Positions 33,952-45,015 of a DNA stretch of 64,000 nucleotides are shown here, piece by piece. The DNA is taken from assembly GCA_025266875.1 (NCBI GenBank), contig JALLLT010000050.1:62001-126000 (forward strand). The letters run 5' to 3'. Every line of letters begins with the position of its first letter. Position 1 is the stretch's first letter. The DNA comes from Fennellomyces sp. T-0311. Taxonomy: Eukaryota > Mucoromycota > Mucoromycetes > Mucorales > Lichtheimiaceae. The position numbers and the translations under genes were made by a program. Under the pieces are notes generated by a model. It made no database searches. It was not told where the DNA came from and saw nothing but the letters and a program-made list of their open reading frames with translations.

Positions 33952-34771
33952 TGTTGTTTGAGAAAAGAAAAGTAAAGAAAGATAGAACAAAAAAAAAGAA
34001 AAAACGCGCTTATTTGAGTAATGATGGGAAGCACCTAGAAGCAAAAAATGGAAATTGTTCAAATAAAGTTGTACTTAGACATGAGACTACCTGCTGCTTT
34101 GTTTAGCGTCGAATTCATTGTCTTTTACGATAAACGTTACCCTTTCTGAAACAGTATATAATTCAGCAACAGCTGGTCCCCGGCCGCATCTGAGATGAAG
34201 GAAGTTTCTTTATTGATGTACGCTCTGCGGCCCGCGCGCGCGTTCCCTGCTTCGTCTTCCCCCTATTCCTTATTCACCCCCCCCCCGGCACCGCGCCCCC
34301 CGTTTTTAAAATCGCATTCGTGCTTTTTCTGCGTTGCAAAATATTTTGTTATTGGTTGGACAGGATAGCGTACGTAAACCTCGGTCATACAAAAGGGTGA
34401 GGGTATTCATAAATGGAAATCGAGATCAGACAGGTAAATCGTAACACCTTGGGCTTTTTCACGAGACCTGAGATGGACAGTTTATTCTGTTGCTGATCGA
34501 TATTTCGGGGGGTACATGGTGTTCTGACTCGTAAAAAAAAATCAAAAGTCTACGACAAATAGTCCATTTTATCATCCCCCCTACTCCTTATTATAGAGCC
34601 ATGGGGTGCACTGATGACCGATATTGCATGCATGCAGCTTGCTTTGGATTGTTCAAAATGGCAAAAAAAGAGGGGGTGGGTTTGAAATGCAAGGTAAATG
34701 TGTGTATATGTGTGTTAAGCTTATATATGGTATCATATCCCTAATTCCAAAAAAAGTGTATAGTAGTAATA
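33952..34771. other. Spacer with G/C runs
   Basis: Holds the promoter of the zinc-finger gene and the 3' flank of the MFS gene. It contains a GCGCGCGCG stretch and poly-C runs (about 34230-34305). No gene is seen. Confidence 0.4.
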
Positions 34772-36548
34772 CTAGCGCATACGACCGATGAGAAAAACGA
34801 TCAGACTCAAGACAGCCACAGCAGCAGAAGAATGACAGAGAGCAACAGCGCCCAGTTCCTTGTAGATTGCGCCACCTAGTATACAGCCAAGCCCGTATCC
34901 CAAACCCGTGAAAAGCGAAGCCAGGATGCCTTGTGCGACAGCGCGTTGATCCGGCGGGAAAAAGGCGTCGACCTCGGAAACTGCTGTTGACCAGGCGAGT
35001 GCATAAGCCGAACCTAACATATATGGTAAGAAAATGCTAGACAAAATTTCCGGATGCACTTATTTACCGTTGACAAGCTGCATGCCAAGAGCAAGTGCTA
35101 CAGATACTGGTTCCCCGGGTACCAACAAGGTGTATATCATGTTTCTTGCTATGATCGCCACATGGGAGAAACCAATCAGGCTCGCTGTATTAAATTCTTC
35201 CAGGAGCTAAAGATGTATAGATAATAATGATAAAAACTTGAGCATGAGAATTGTATGCGTTATCGAGATTAAGGTCACACAACCAACCTTGTTTGAGACC
35301 CAAAATGTCGATACTTCTGCGACACCTCCTATAGGACCCGTCCAACCAATCAAAGAAGAGTCAATTCCCATATCGTTGCGAAGGAACAGAAACAGGAATT
35401 GAGCAATCATGGAGTAGGATACACCAAACAGTAACATCATTAGCAAAAACGTCCATACGCGAGTAGGCATGAGTGTGGACTTTTCAGGTGCTTTGGATTC
35501 AGGACGGCCCAAGTCAGCAAAAGCAGCAAGTGTTGTATCGACGGTGGGTATGTTCGACAATGCCAGGCCCAGAGGAGGTAAATGATCCATGTTGGCGATG
35601 CGTTGACTTGCTTCCATGTGCACGTCCATGGCTGTGGTGGCAGTACGCAGTAATCCACCTCCTCCGTAATTATCGTCATAGTATTCGGTGTTGGCATAGC
35701 TGGTGGTACTATCACGTCGTGGTAATGGATCCACTTCGGAGGTAATGGATAAAGCACCGGTGAGTGCAGTAAAGAAGGATGATGCGATAGGGGTGTCTGC
35801 AGCGTTGTAGTTGCGCTGGATACTCAATGCGTTCCGAAGCAATGGTTGTCGGTTGCTAGGAAGTTGCTCCTCGCCATCGTTCTGCCATTGAGGCTCCTCT
35901 TCCTCCCGCGGGAACCTTGTAAAGAGGGCCAGGATAGAAAACGAGGTGACACCAGCTGCAAAGACATAAAACGCTGTATTGATGCCTGAGACACCTACCC
36001 AAAGACCGACCAGCAAGATACAAAGACCGTTCGAGACAGAGCCCCATAACCTCTGATTCCCTGTGTTTGTTTGCCAGATGAGTGCCACCCCTAAACAGAA
36101 AAAAAGAAGCTCATTTTCTGTTTACTTTACCATACAGAATTTTTTGATCCCCTAGCATCTTGAGCACTGCACTGTCCACCAAGGTCGACACGGGCTGTCC
36201 GAAGAACGCAAAGATAAAGGCAAACGTGACCGTAACGAAGAACGTCACCGTGGTGTTGTCGTCGTCTTCATGAACAAGCCATTTCGGAAGGAACATTAGC
36301 ATCATGATGGCGGTGCCTCCAATCAATGCCAAGAGCGACATGAGAGCACCGTGCCATTGCGGACGACGATCGACGACGAGGGTCCATAACGGACAGGACA
36401 CACTTTGCACAAAGGGGGCGACAGCAAGTAAAACGCCGATTTTGTCCGACGGAAGATGTAGTGCCTCATCATAAAACAAAGGCAAATACGGGATAGCTGA
36501 CCCAAATATTGAGTAGAGACAGACGTACAGAAACTTTGGGAAAAGCAT
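34772..36548 (-). CDS. MFS_1-like (MFSD6-type) transporter
   Basis: Membrane transporter of the MFS_1-like group related to nucleoside-type symporters and MFSD6. The N-terminal exon begins MLFPKFLYVCLYSIFGSAIP and includes GVLLAVAPFVQSVSCPLW and GQPVSTLVDSAVLKMLGD. The second exon has QRLWGSVSNGLCILLVG, followed by a long hydrophilic loop and a second six-helix half (WTFLLMMLLFGVSYSMIAQF). The third exon contains LVPGEPVSVALALGMQLVNG, and the last has QGILASLFTGLGYGLGCILGG. Four exons join in phase. The Q-R-L-W-G-S motif and the missing canonical sugar motifs place it outside sugar porters. The substrate is unknown. It diverges from the phospholipase gene. Confidence 0.85.
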
Positions 36549-37151
36549 CCAAATGGTTTAAAGAAGAAAGAGGGGGGGAAGAGGATGGGCGTCGTCGGGA
36601 AACCGCTAAAAAAAAGGTTGAAGAGTTGAAGAAACGAAAGCTGGGGGTATGGATAGCGTAAATAAACTAACAAAAAACCCTCGAAAGTTATGCAGCGGTT
36701 CTGGTTTGTCCTTCGAGCAATGCTTGGGCCCGCCTCTATTTCTTTCTCATTTCAGTTTGTTGCCTAGTTGTTGATAACCTTTTGTTCCCTGGTTGCAAGA
36801 TGACACGAAAGCTCCTCGCGGTACCACCGGACCTTTACCGTTTTTGGAAGTGCATACGAACCGATCGATGCATATGCCGCTGTGTTTTGGTCATTCAATA
36901 GGACGTGAGCCAATGCAATTACGATAATGGTGTCAATATTCTGCAAGGAATAATTGTTACATGACATTCATATGATGCATCTGCCCAAACATGTCGATAA
37001 CCCTGAATATCCAGGGGACAGTGCTTTTCAAGATGCTTTGGGCGACATAGAAGCGGATCGAACGAATCGATCGGAAACAGGACTGAACCAGATCGACCTT
37101 GGCCATAGACGGCAATAGGAGGAAGTTGGCTTTTCCCTTTTGCTTTTCCTC
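36549..37151. promoter_or_regulatory. Divergent promoter region
   Basis: About 600 bp between the start codons of the leftward transporter and the rightward phospholipase. It must hold both promoters; no strong site was recognised. Confidence 0.4.
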
Positions 37152-39288
37152 ATGCCGAAACTAATAATCATACTCACTACAATTACTCTGGTGACCATTG
37201 TGGGCTTAAAGTACAGGCGACGGAAGCAATATGAACCGACGGCAGGATCACCGCGCGATCTCCCGAAAAAGAAGGAGCAAAAGCAAGACGAAGACGAAGG
37301 CGGCTGGCTGTTGAGTTTTCAAGCATTGCAAGACACCAGTGATGACTTTATCAATTCCGTGTTTTCGACGATTCCGGATTGGTCGACGGACGATTTGCCA
37401 TCCTTGGAAGAACTTGGCAACAAAATGACCAACTTGTACCCTGCGTTCACGTCACAAATGGAAAGCCTGAGACAGTCCTATGAACAGTTCTGGAGTTTCT
37501 TTTCAATGGAGGAGTTTCGTCGCATACTGGATGAAACGGCACGGGAGGATATGGATGCGTCACTGCACCCTGAAATTGAGCAGGACGCAAAAGTCAGAAT
37601 AGGAAGCGAGCTAGCTAAGGAGGAATCAGAATTCATCCAAGGTAAATATCGATGACGTAGGCAACAAGAGAACAATACACAAACAAGCTCTGCAATAGCG
37701 CGCAAGAAGCGTCAACGCGAGGCATTTGCGGCATTCATCGGGGTGGATGAGGTCGACGAGCGCGATATACCGGTCATTGGCATTGCATCAAGTGGCGGGG
37801 GATATCGCGCAATGATAGCAGCCACAGGATACCTGAAGGGAATGGATGATACAGGGATGCTGGCGTGTGTCATGTACTTGGCAGGCGTGTCTGGATCCAC
37901 GTGGTCTATGGCTCAATTCTACAGTTCACTGACTGGCAACAAGTGGGACGTCCTTGTTGATCATCTAAAGTCGCACATTCATACGCACATTGCCAACGTG
38001 TCCAACTTTGTGGCAATATTGCAGGCATCGGCCCAGAACGCCAAGACGCTCATGCAAGGCATCATCCAACGCTACCACCAGCAGAACGGCACGCTCAATC
38101 TGGTGGATATATTTGGCTGCCTGTTGGGTGGCACCCTGCTCACGCAAAAGCAGACCGTGCGAGGGACATCCCGGACAAAGCACACGGAGATAAAGAAAGA
38201 ATATAGCGAGAAGATCGAGGACGACTCGGAGGACCGAACGATCGGTGACAGCGGCCTTGTCCGTGACGAAGACGGTGCGCAAGTGCGACCCAAATTAATG
38301 CCACAATCGGAACTCAAGTTGTCAAGGCAAAGGCGGTACTTCCAAGACGGATCGCTGCCGATGCCGGTGTACTGCGTGGTGCACCACGAGGTGGAGGACC
38401 TGTACCGATGGTTCGAGTTCACTCCGTTCGAAATGGGGTGCGAGGAGCTGAACGGTAAATACGAAGCATGGAAGCAGATGATGTCGGGTGACATATATTG
38501 ACATGGTTATAATAATAGCGTGGATACCGATCTGGGGCTTTGGTCGTCAGTTCAAAGACGGCAAGAACATCGAACGATTGCCTGAACAGACGCTCGGAAC
38601 GCTGATGGGCGTGTTTGGCTCAGCCTTTGCTGCGAGTCTGGCCCACTTTTTCCAAGAAATCCGCGGGTTTCTTCCCGAAGCAGCGCTGGCGACCGTAGAA
38701 TCGACACTGACGCAATACAAGGAGAGCCTAATGACCATCCATCCGTTCTCGCCGGCCAGGTTCCCGAACCCTTTCTACAAACTCCCGCGTCCTCAGCAAG
38801 ACACGTGTTTGTTTGACCGTGACTATTTGGACTTGCTTGATGCTGGCTGCGACAACAACCTCCCGTTCTACCCGTTGCTGAGGCCCGAGCGAAAGGTTGA
38901 TCTGATTGTTGCGCTTGACCTCAGCGCCGACATCCAAACGGCGCCGCATCTGGAGCGTGCAGAAGGGTATACGAAGCGGCGCGGGATCGACGGGTGGCCA
39001 GCGGACGCGCGATGGCCTGACAATGGTCTCGGGACCTGCACGATATTCAAGGGCAGTCAAACCACCGTCGCTTACTTCCCGCTGATCACCAACGCCAGCT
39101 ATGACTCCGACTTTGATCCTCAAACAGCCGAGTTCTGTTCAACGTGGAACTTTGTCTACTCGGCCGAACAGGTGGCCAAGCTCGTCGGCCTCGGAGAAGC
39201 CAACTGGCGCGACAATGTGGACCAGATGAAGCACACGCTACGAAGCGTATGGCAGCAAAAGAAAAGCCAACGACTCGGCAAGAGCTAG
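37152..39288 (+). CDS. Cytosolic phospholipase A2/lysophospholipase-type enzyme
   Basis: Lipase of the PLA2_B/cPLA2 catalytic family, about 670 residues in three exons. An N-terminal hydrophobic helix (MPKLIIILTTITLVTIVGLK) followed by basic residues suggests a membrane anchor. The oxyanion glycine loop is SSGGGYRAM, and the nucleophile elbow is AGVSGSTW with Ser in G-x-S-G-S. The family segment RWFEFTPFEMGCEEL joins across an intron to AWIPIWGFGRQF, and the catalytic Asp lies in LDLLDAGCDNNLPFYPLL. The catalytic Ser and Asp are therefore both present. A charged insert (about residues 340-380) separates them. The product could release fatty acids from phospholipids or deacylate lysophospholipids; secreted fungal phospholipase B seems less likely given the anchor. 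Confidence 0.88.
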
Positions 39289-39309
39289 TCAAAATAATAA
39301 AGCGTGTGT

Positions 39310-39570
39310 TTATTGTTTGGGAGAATGCGCTTGCTGGATCTGATGGAGCTGTTCGACTTGCTCGGGCGTTCCTTGGTTTTCAATGCTGCGTGCCAGCCGA
39401 GGATAGCAATCCCAGTGCTCCTCGCTGTCTGACGTGGGCTGCGGTGGCGGGATCCATTCCTCCTTCTTGGTCTTTTTGGGCTGGTTTTCGCTGCTGTTGG
39501 CTGGCGGCGAGTTCATTGCCTGTCGGTACAGCGGGGGGTGGGTGAGCGTGTCCTGGTCTGGCTTGTCCAT
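39310..39570 (-). CDS. Small hypothetical protein
   Basis: An 86-residue frame starting at MDKPDQDTLTHPPLYRQ. Three bases before the ATG is a strong 3' splice site (pyrimidine tract ending TTTTCAG), so there is probably an upstream non-coding or coding exon. The protein is polar, Gln/Pro-rich and ends in LHQIQQAHSPKQ. I recognise no family. Its stop lies 22 bp beyond the stop of the convergent phospholipase gene. A second frame is also open through the same exon, so the reading frame is only a preference based on its C/G-ending codons. Confidence 0.45.
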   Translation of the reverse strand: MDKPDQDTLTHPPLYRQAMNSPPANSSENQPKKTKKEEWIPPPQPTSDSEEHWDCYPRLARSIENQGTPEQVEQLHQIQQAHSPKQ

Positions 39571-39872
39571 GATCTGAAAAGAAGAAGAAGAAAAGTAGAG
39601 AGAAAGAGGCAAAAGAAAAGCTTTTTTGCATGATTCGGAGACAAAATCCCCCTTGGATCGCAACGTTTACCAGAAAGCATACCATGCATCGCTTCCGATT
39701 GGCTCAAAAGGGTATAAGACGCGCTGTGTTTCAATTTACAGAGGTGAAGGGGGAACGAACATTAGAAGGTGGGGATGAGGGTGTTGGGATGTCTGTGCGT
39801 AGGATGAGTCGAGGAGAAGCAGGGGGGGGCGAGGGAATATGGAACCCGGGAAACTGCGGCTTGACCATCCTT

Positions 39873-40650
39873 CTACAATATGATACAGCACTTACACCGT
39901 GGCACGGATTCCGCGTCCTTGCTATCTAGCATTTCAAAAGCAACCCGCAGCTTGTCAGCATCTCTCTCTCGCTCTCTGTCCTTCCTTCACCGCTCCCCCA
40001 GTTCCCCCTTCACAACTTTACCATCAGCAGACTTGAGCTGCTGGTCGCGCACCAGCAGATGGACCGTGAACGACTCGCCGCCTCGAAGCCGATTTGCTAG
40101 AGCAGAAAAGAAGAGAGGGAGGAGGGATCAATTACGGCCAAAAACAAACCAATCTGCAAACAATTACATTCTAACGTGGAGTCGTTTTCGAGAAACTTGC
40201 CGAGATAGAGCAGCTCGATAAAGTTGACTGATTTGGGTGCCGCGCGACTGGTTTCCCATTCTATCATGATGCGTTTCTTTTTTCAGCCTCTCGTCTTCCT
40301 TTCTTCCGTTGTATATATATATGGTTAATACCTTCTGGCCATTCCGTAATTACGTGCTTCTTGACTTGAGACACTGTGGCTACTGGGTCGAACTCAAAAT
40401 GGTGTCTATTTCCCGAAACAAGCAAAAGAGTCAAATGCACCCGATCGAGCGCCAGCTTGTCCTCGTCGTCTTGATCGCTTGCCGGCGAAACTGACGACGG
40501 TGCTCGAATGGCCGTCGCCGAGCCGTTATCCGCGGTGGTGGTGGCCGGTGTGGTTTCGTTGGATGAAGTCATGGAGAGCGGGGCAATGGAGGAAGATTGT
40601 TGTAATTCTGCCATGTCTTGCTGAGCACCTTTCTCAGCTTGCACTGACAT
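39873..40650 (-). CDS. UBL3/MUB-like prenylated ubiquitin-fold protein
   Basis: Membrane-anchored ubiquitin-like protein of 179 residues in four exons (40650-40332, 40260-40168, 40096-40022, 39925-39873; the sum is divisible by three). After a Ser/Thr-rich N-terminal extension of about 70 residues, the ubiquitin fold reads VHLTLLLVSGNRHHFEFDP, VKKHVITEWPEEWE, FIELLYLGKFLENDSTL and GGESFTVHLLVRDQ, matching UBL3 in spacing. The 53-nt last exon ends in CKCCIIL, a CaaX box (CIIL) whose final Leu predicts geranylgeranylation, with extra cysteines for a second lipid. UBL3 proteins sort cargo to membranes and extracellular vesicles in animals and bind E2 enzymes in plants; the role in fungi is unclear. 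Confidence 0.85.
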
Positions 40651-41566
40651 TACAGTGTTCTATAATGGAAGAGGAAGAAAAAAAATGGTATATGTAGTAT
40701 ACACAGCGCCTTCTTTTTTTTTCGAGACCGCCGCTTTTGGGCTGTGCAATCACGTCACTCCGCGGCTATGGTGATCGGCTCTTCCAAACCAGAGTCATGC
40801 CCACCATCATGTCCTGGCCAATACGCAAGCTGGCAGAGCGAGTCTTTGTCGATTAGAATATTCTTTTCCCTTGGCAACCCTTTTTTAGTCGAGCTTATCG
40901 CTTTCGGATCCCTTCTCGCCACCAAAAGGCACTGCACAATTGCACAGTGCGACATGCAGTGTGTTCCAAGGCCGATCGCTTCATCATAACCAATATATAC
41001 ATACACGCGATCTTGAATCCGCCTGCATCGTTTGCACGCAGCCAAAACGAACAAAAAAGATCGGTACAGCCTCGTGGCACATTCCATTTCTTTCATCGAA
41101 TCACGGGTTGTTTAATGCAATGTAAATAAAAATGCCTCAGTGTTATTTCATGAAGGGGGCAAAAGTAGTTTCGCGTCGATGGCTAGAGAAAAAAACGTAC
41201 GCTAAGCTCCTTTTGTCACTTGGTTCGGGCTGCTGTTTTCCATGGGGATCGTAACGATCCGATGGTTAGCAAAAGCAAGCTTTGGACAATGCTGGTGGCA
41301 CCTGTGCAACGCCATCTGTGGTGATTCGCACACTGATAAAGACATTGGATCCACAAAGTGTGATCATGTTGTGTTTATGTAAATGAAAATGCACATGTGA
41401 TTCCCTTGTTGATGGTCATTCGTTGGCAGGCAATATCATCACTTTCACCCTTGCGGATATCTGAGGTCTTTGCACTTTACCAACCAACCATCTTGAAGGG
41501 CTATATTATAAAACATGATGTAATGCGATAACTTGCTATGTGATGTATAGAAGGAAGGCTCGCCGC
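40651..41566. other. Upstream region of UBL3-like gene
   Basis: About 915 bp between two leftward genes, with no frame that shows a domain. It should contain the UBL3-like promoter and the cullin terminator. Confidence 0.4.
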
Positions 41567-44500
41567 TCATTCCTGCACATATGCATAAACCCATGAATGC
41601 CGCCCCGCCCGCTCGAGAAACCCCCTATAAAGCAAGTGAGTTCAGCTGCGACACATTTCATGCTGTTAGTATTACTTTTGTATCAATGATTCGACCACTT
41701 GTTTCAATCCGCGCGTCTAAAAAAGCCATTAGCTCACAGCTTGACCATTGTCCCAGCTACTTGCTTCGATCGAAAAAGGTAATAGTGGTCGTAATTCGGC
41801 AATCAGATCACTGTGCTTGAGCTTTCGTTTTTTCTTCATTACTCGCACGACAGCAGCTTCCGTCTGCGTCCCAAGTCAGCAAGAATGCAACACACCATGC
41901 AGCAAGACCATATATACCTGGTGCTTTCTGTTGTCATCCAGTTTTATCTTGGCCACTTGATTCACCAGCCTGCTTTGCTGTTCATCTTGATCGGCTGAGC
42001 GATTGACCACTATAACATTCTTGTTGCTGCGAAACATTTCGTTGTAGCGATATGCGGGATCAGACGAATTTTCTAAAGTGACAAGAATCGGGTGGTCCGG
42101 ATGACAGAGCAGCTCAAGAGCGACGTCCAGTTCAGGTTTTCCTAATTTATAAACATTAACTTGGTACGTCGCGCCTTAGCATGAATCTGTACCAATGGAT
42201 AAGGTTGAGCTTAATTCACTCAACTTCCACGAAACTCGAACCGCATTATTGAATTCGAGAAGGATGCGCGCTTGTGGGAAACTGGTTACGAGTGTCTTGG
42301 ATCCACACGGAAAACTGGCTTCGAGTGTGCATGTACCAAGAGAATGAGCCCATTCAAGGCGTCGATTATGATTTTTATGCTTCCCTTTATACGCTGTTTC
42401 GTATGAGGCGAGGATAGGATTCAACTAAAAGCGAAAGCATTCGGTATTAGTCCCATATTTAGTCGAGATACAGGCAAAAAAAAGTACTTCTGGAGGTATT
42501 GATATCTTTTCGCTTGTAACATGTGATGACCACCGTGTCTTATCAAGAGTCATAATATTCAGCTTGATATCAGAATGCAGTTGCTGTGTACTCTAAAAAA
42601 ACAGTGAATATTTTGCACGTTTTGCCTGTTCAGGATGTGCAACTCACGAGGAATTCACTTGTAAGTGTCTCAGACTCAGTAACGTCCTTAATCATTGCTT
42701 GGATCTCCTTGGCGTACTCTTCACCGCATGCTAGATGGAATTCACTCGTTATACAAAAAATGTTTCATTATCGTACAAGTCTCACCTGATTTTAGCCCGT
42801 CTACAACAATGTTTTCATGTTCGATTCGACTTGCACAAAATAAAAGACGTTTGGCAAGTGTAACCTTATACATGCTTTCAAATGCGTCTTTCTCTATCGT
42901 AAATCCGTCATTAATACATAGCCAAGCCATAGTATCACCATGATAAAACCTTGCAAATACCGAAACATGGCAAGCGCTTGCTCGCAGTGTGAACTGGCTT
43001 CCACATCCGACTATTCAAATAGATTGAGCACCTGTCCGCTTCACTAATACCAAGGTGTACCTTCATTTGCCGCATGGTGGCATCGATAAACTTGACCACC
43101 ATTCTCGCCACTTGCTGTTCGTGGTCTCTGAACAAATCGCCAAATGCGTCGCCGACTCCCCTTGCAAGCATAACGTCGTTTTCCAATCCATCACGTACAG
43201 CACGTTCCAATTTTGCTTTAAACTTGATCAACAACTTTAGAAATTTGGTATGGCTCTGGGGTTTTGTAGCATCCTGATGTCGTTCAAACAAAGTCGCCCC
43301 CCGCTCCTAATCATACCGCCATCGTTAGCTTTCATATACTGCACTGATTTCATCGTCTACTTTTGTTTTCCTCTACCTTGATATATGACATGATCGATTG
43401 GCGTAAAATACTTAAATTATTTGGTCCGCAAGCCGTATAGATCATCTTTAACGCTTTCAAGTCGTTCGTGTCGATCATTGTGTATAGACCTGGCATTTAG
43501 ATACGTTAGAGAAAATCATATATCAAATCGGATACCTCTCTTACCGTTTGACACAAGGATACTCATGTTGGATCGTGCAAATTTGTCCGTTACAACTTTT
43601 ATAAGCTTCTTTCGTGTGCTACTGAGAAGATATGTTTGCTGTGACTCTTCACGGTTGCTTTGGTAGCTTGTGTAAAGTAGAAAGTCGGGCACACTTAGTT
43701 TGTTAATCAGTCGTTGTGCTTCATGTTCGTAATAATCTGCCATATTCTCCAATAGTCGAGGTTCGAATTCGCTGTTGTACATTCCAGCATCGATAAGCAG
43801 TTGTACTAAGGACCCTATAAGTTCGGTATCCACCATACGGCCCTTCCTTTATCGGACCCAGCGTGTAAGTGAAAAGCAATCTCTGATTTTCCAAGCCTAC
43901 CGATCACTGCGTATAAGAAACAAGAGGTTCTGCAGTAGTCGCTCTTTTACAAGTGGCTTCTGGAGAACGTGGGTCTTGAAAAGGTCTATGCCGATATCGC
44001 TAGAATTGTGAATTAGTTCTAAACATTGATTCTCTAATTAAATAATTAAAAAAAAACTCACGCTATGGTTCGATAGTGCGTCTGTCTCAAGACATAACTT
44101 CGTTCGAGCTCACAGAATATTTGGCCAATCTGTGCCTATTAATAGGAAATGAGGTTCAGCAAGTGTAAGCAAACACATGACATTACTATATGATCTTTTT
44201 TCTCCGTCCACATGGTATTCAGGTATCCTAGAAAGTCATCATTGGATGTCGCCATACTATGTTGAAAAGAGCAGTGTCAAATTCCTCATCCAATCAACCT
44301 CCGTGATCTTACCTTTCCAACAGATTGGCCACTTCAGTAAAATGTAATGTGAGTTCCCGATGAAGACGTGTGTAAAGCTTATCGGCTTTCCCGGACTGAC
44401 AGATATTGGTGCTGAGCTGGGATACTGCTATGTTACCTTCACTCACTGAAATACATTTGATCTGCTTACTTCGTATGCAGTTTGAACGTTAATTACATGG

Positions 44501-44737
44501 CGGTTTTCACCACGTAATATAGACATGATTACTGATCGATGGTCCTCCCACGACATATCAAAATACATATCCGTGGTAACGTGCTCGGTGTGCTCTACAG
44601 TAACGCGTAACTACCACGAACTTTTACCACTGACTTGGGTTTTTTCCCTGCAAACCTTTCAAATTCTTGACATTCCATAAATCAATGTCCATGTCTTCTT
44701 CATGTCGTTGCTTTCTGAGCGTAAAGTCAAACAACAT
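41567..44737 (-). CDS. Cullin
   Basis: Scaffold of a cullin-RING ubiquitin ligase, in many short exons. N-terminal repeats include SWEDHRSVIMSILRG, DDFLGYLNTMWTEKKDHI, IGQIFCELERSYVLRQ and IDLFKTHVLQKPLVKERLLQ. The middle has FKAKLERAVRDGLENDV. The cullin-homology region shows YKVTLAKRLLFCASRIEHE and LEWAHSLGTCTLEASFP. The C-terminus has the NEDD8-acceptor block VVRVMKKKRKLKHSDLIAEL, then after two introns VVESLIQKGFLERAGRHSW and a final YAYVQE. The intron at 41717-41764 has a GC donor. The IDLFKTHV stretch and an early VKNLKG resemble CUL4, but the paralogue is not settled. The start is uncertain: ATG at 44737 or 44692, with a first intron that would be only about 40 nt. Confidence 0.85.
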
Positions 44738-45015
44738 TGTATGTCGCAAAAAATGGTGAATGGATTCTTCTGGTTTCGCAACCACAAAGAACTCCGTTTG
44801 GCGCTTTTGCCAAATTAATGTTGTGCTTGGCCTGCCAAAAAAAAAAAAAAGTGAGCTCAGATTGTTGCTTTTACATGAAACGCTTTCGTCGAAGTGCGCG
44901 TCCTTGGAAAGTAAAGCGCGAGTTTCAAGCAAACGAGAGTTTCGAAAATGCAATTTATATCAATAGGAACAGCCCATTTGTCCAGAAGGAGTTTTTATTT
45001 CAGAAGAGTCAACTA

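Noticed and set aside
34230..34305. GCGCGCGCG and poly-C stretch
   Set aside because: Simple sequence in a spacer; no structure beyond low complexity.
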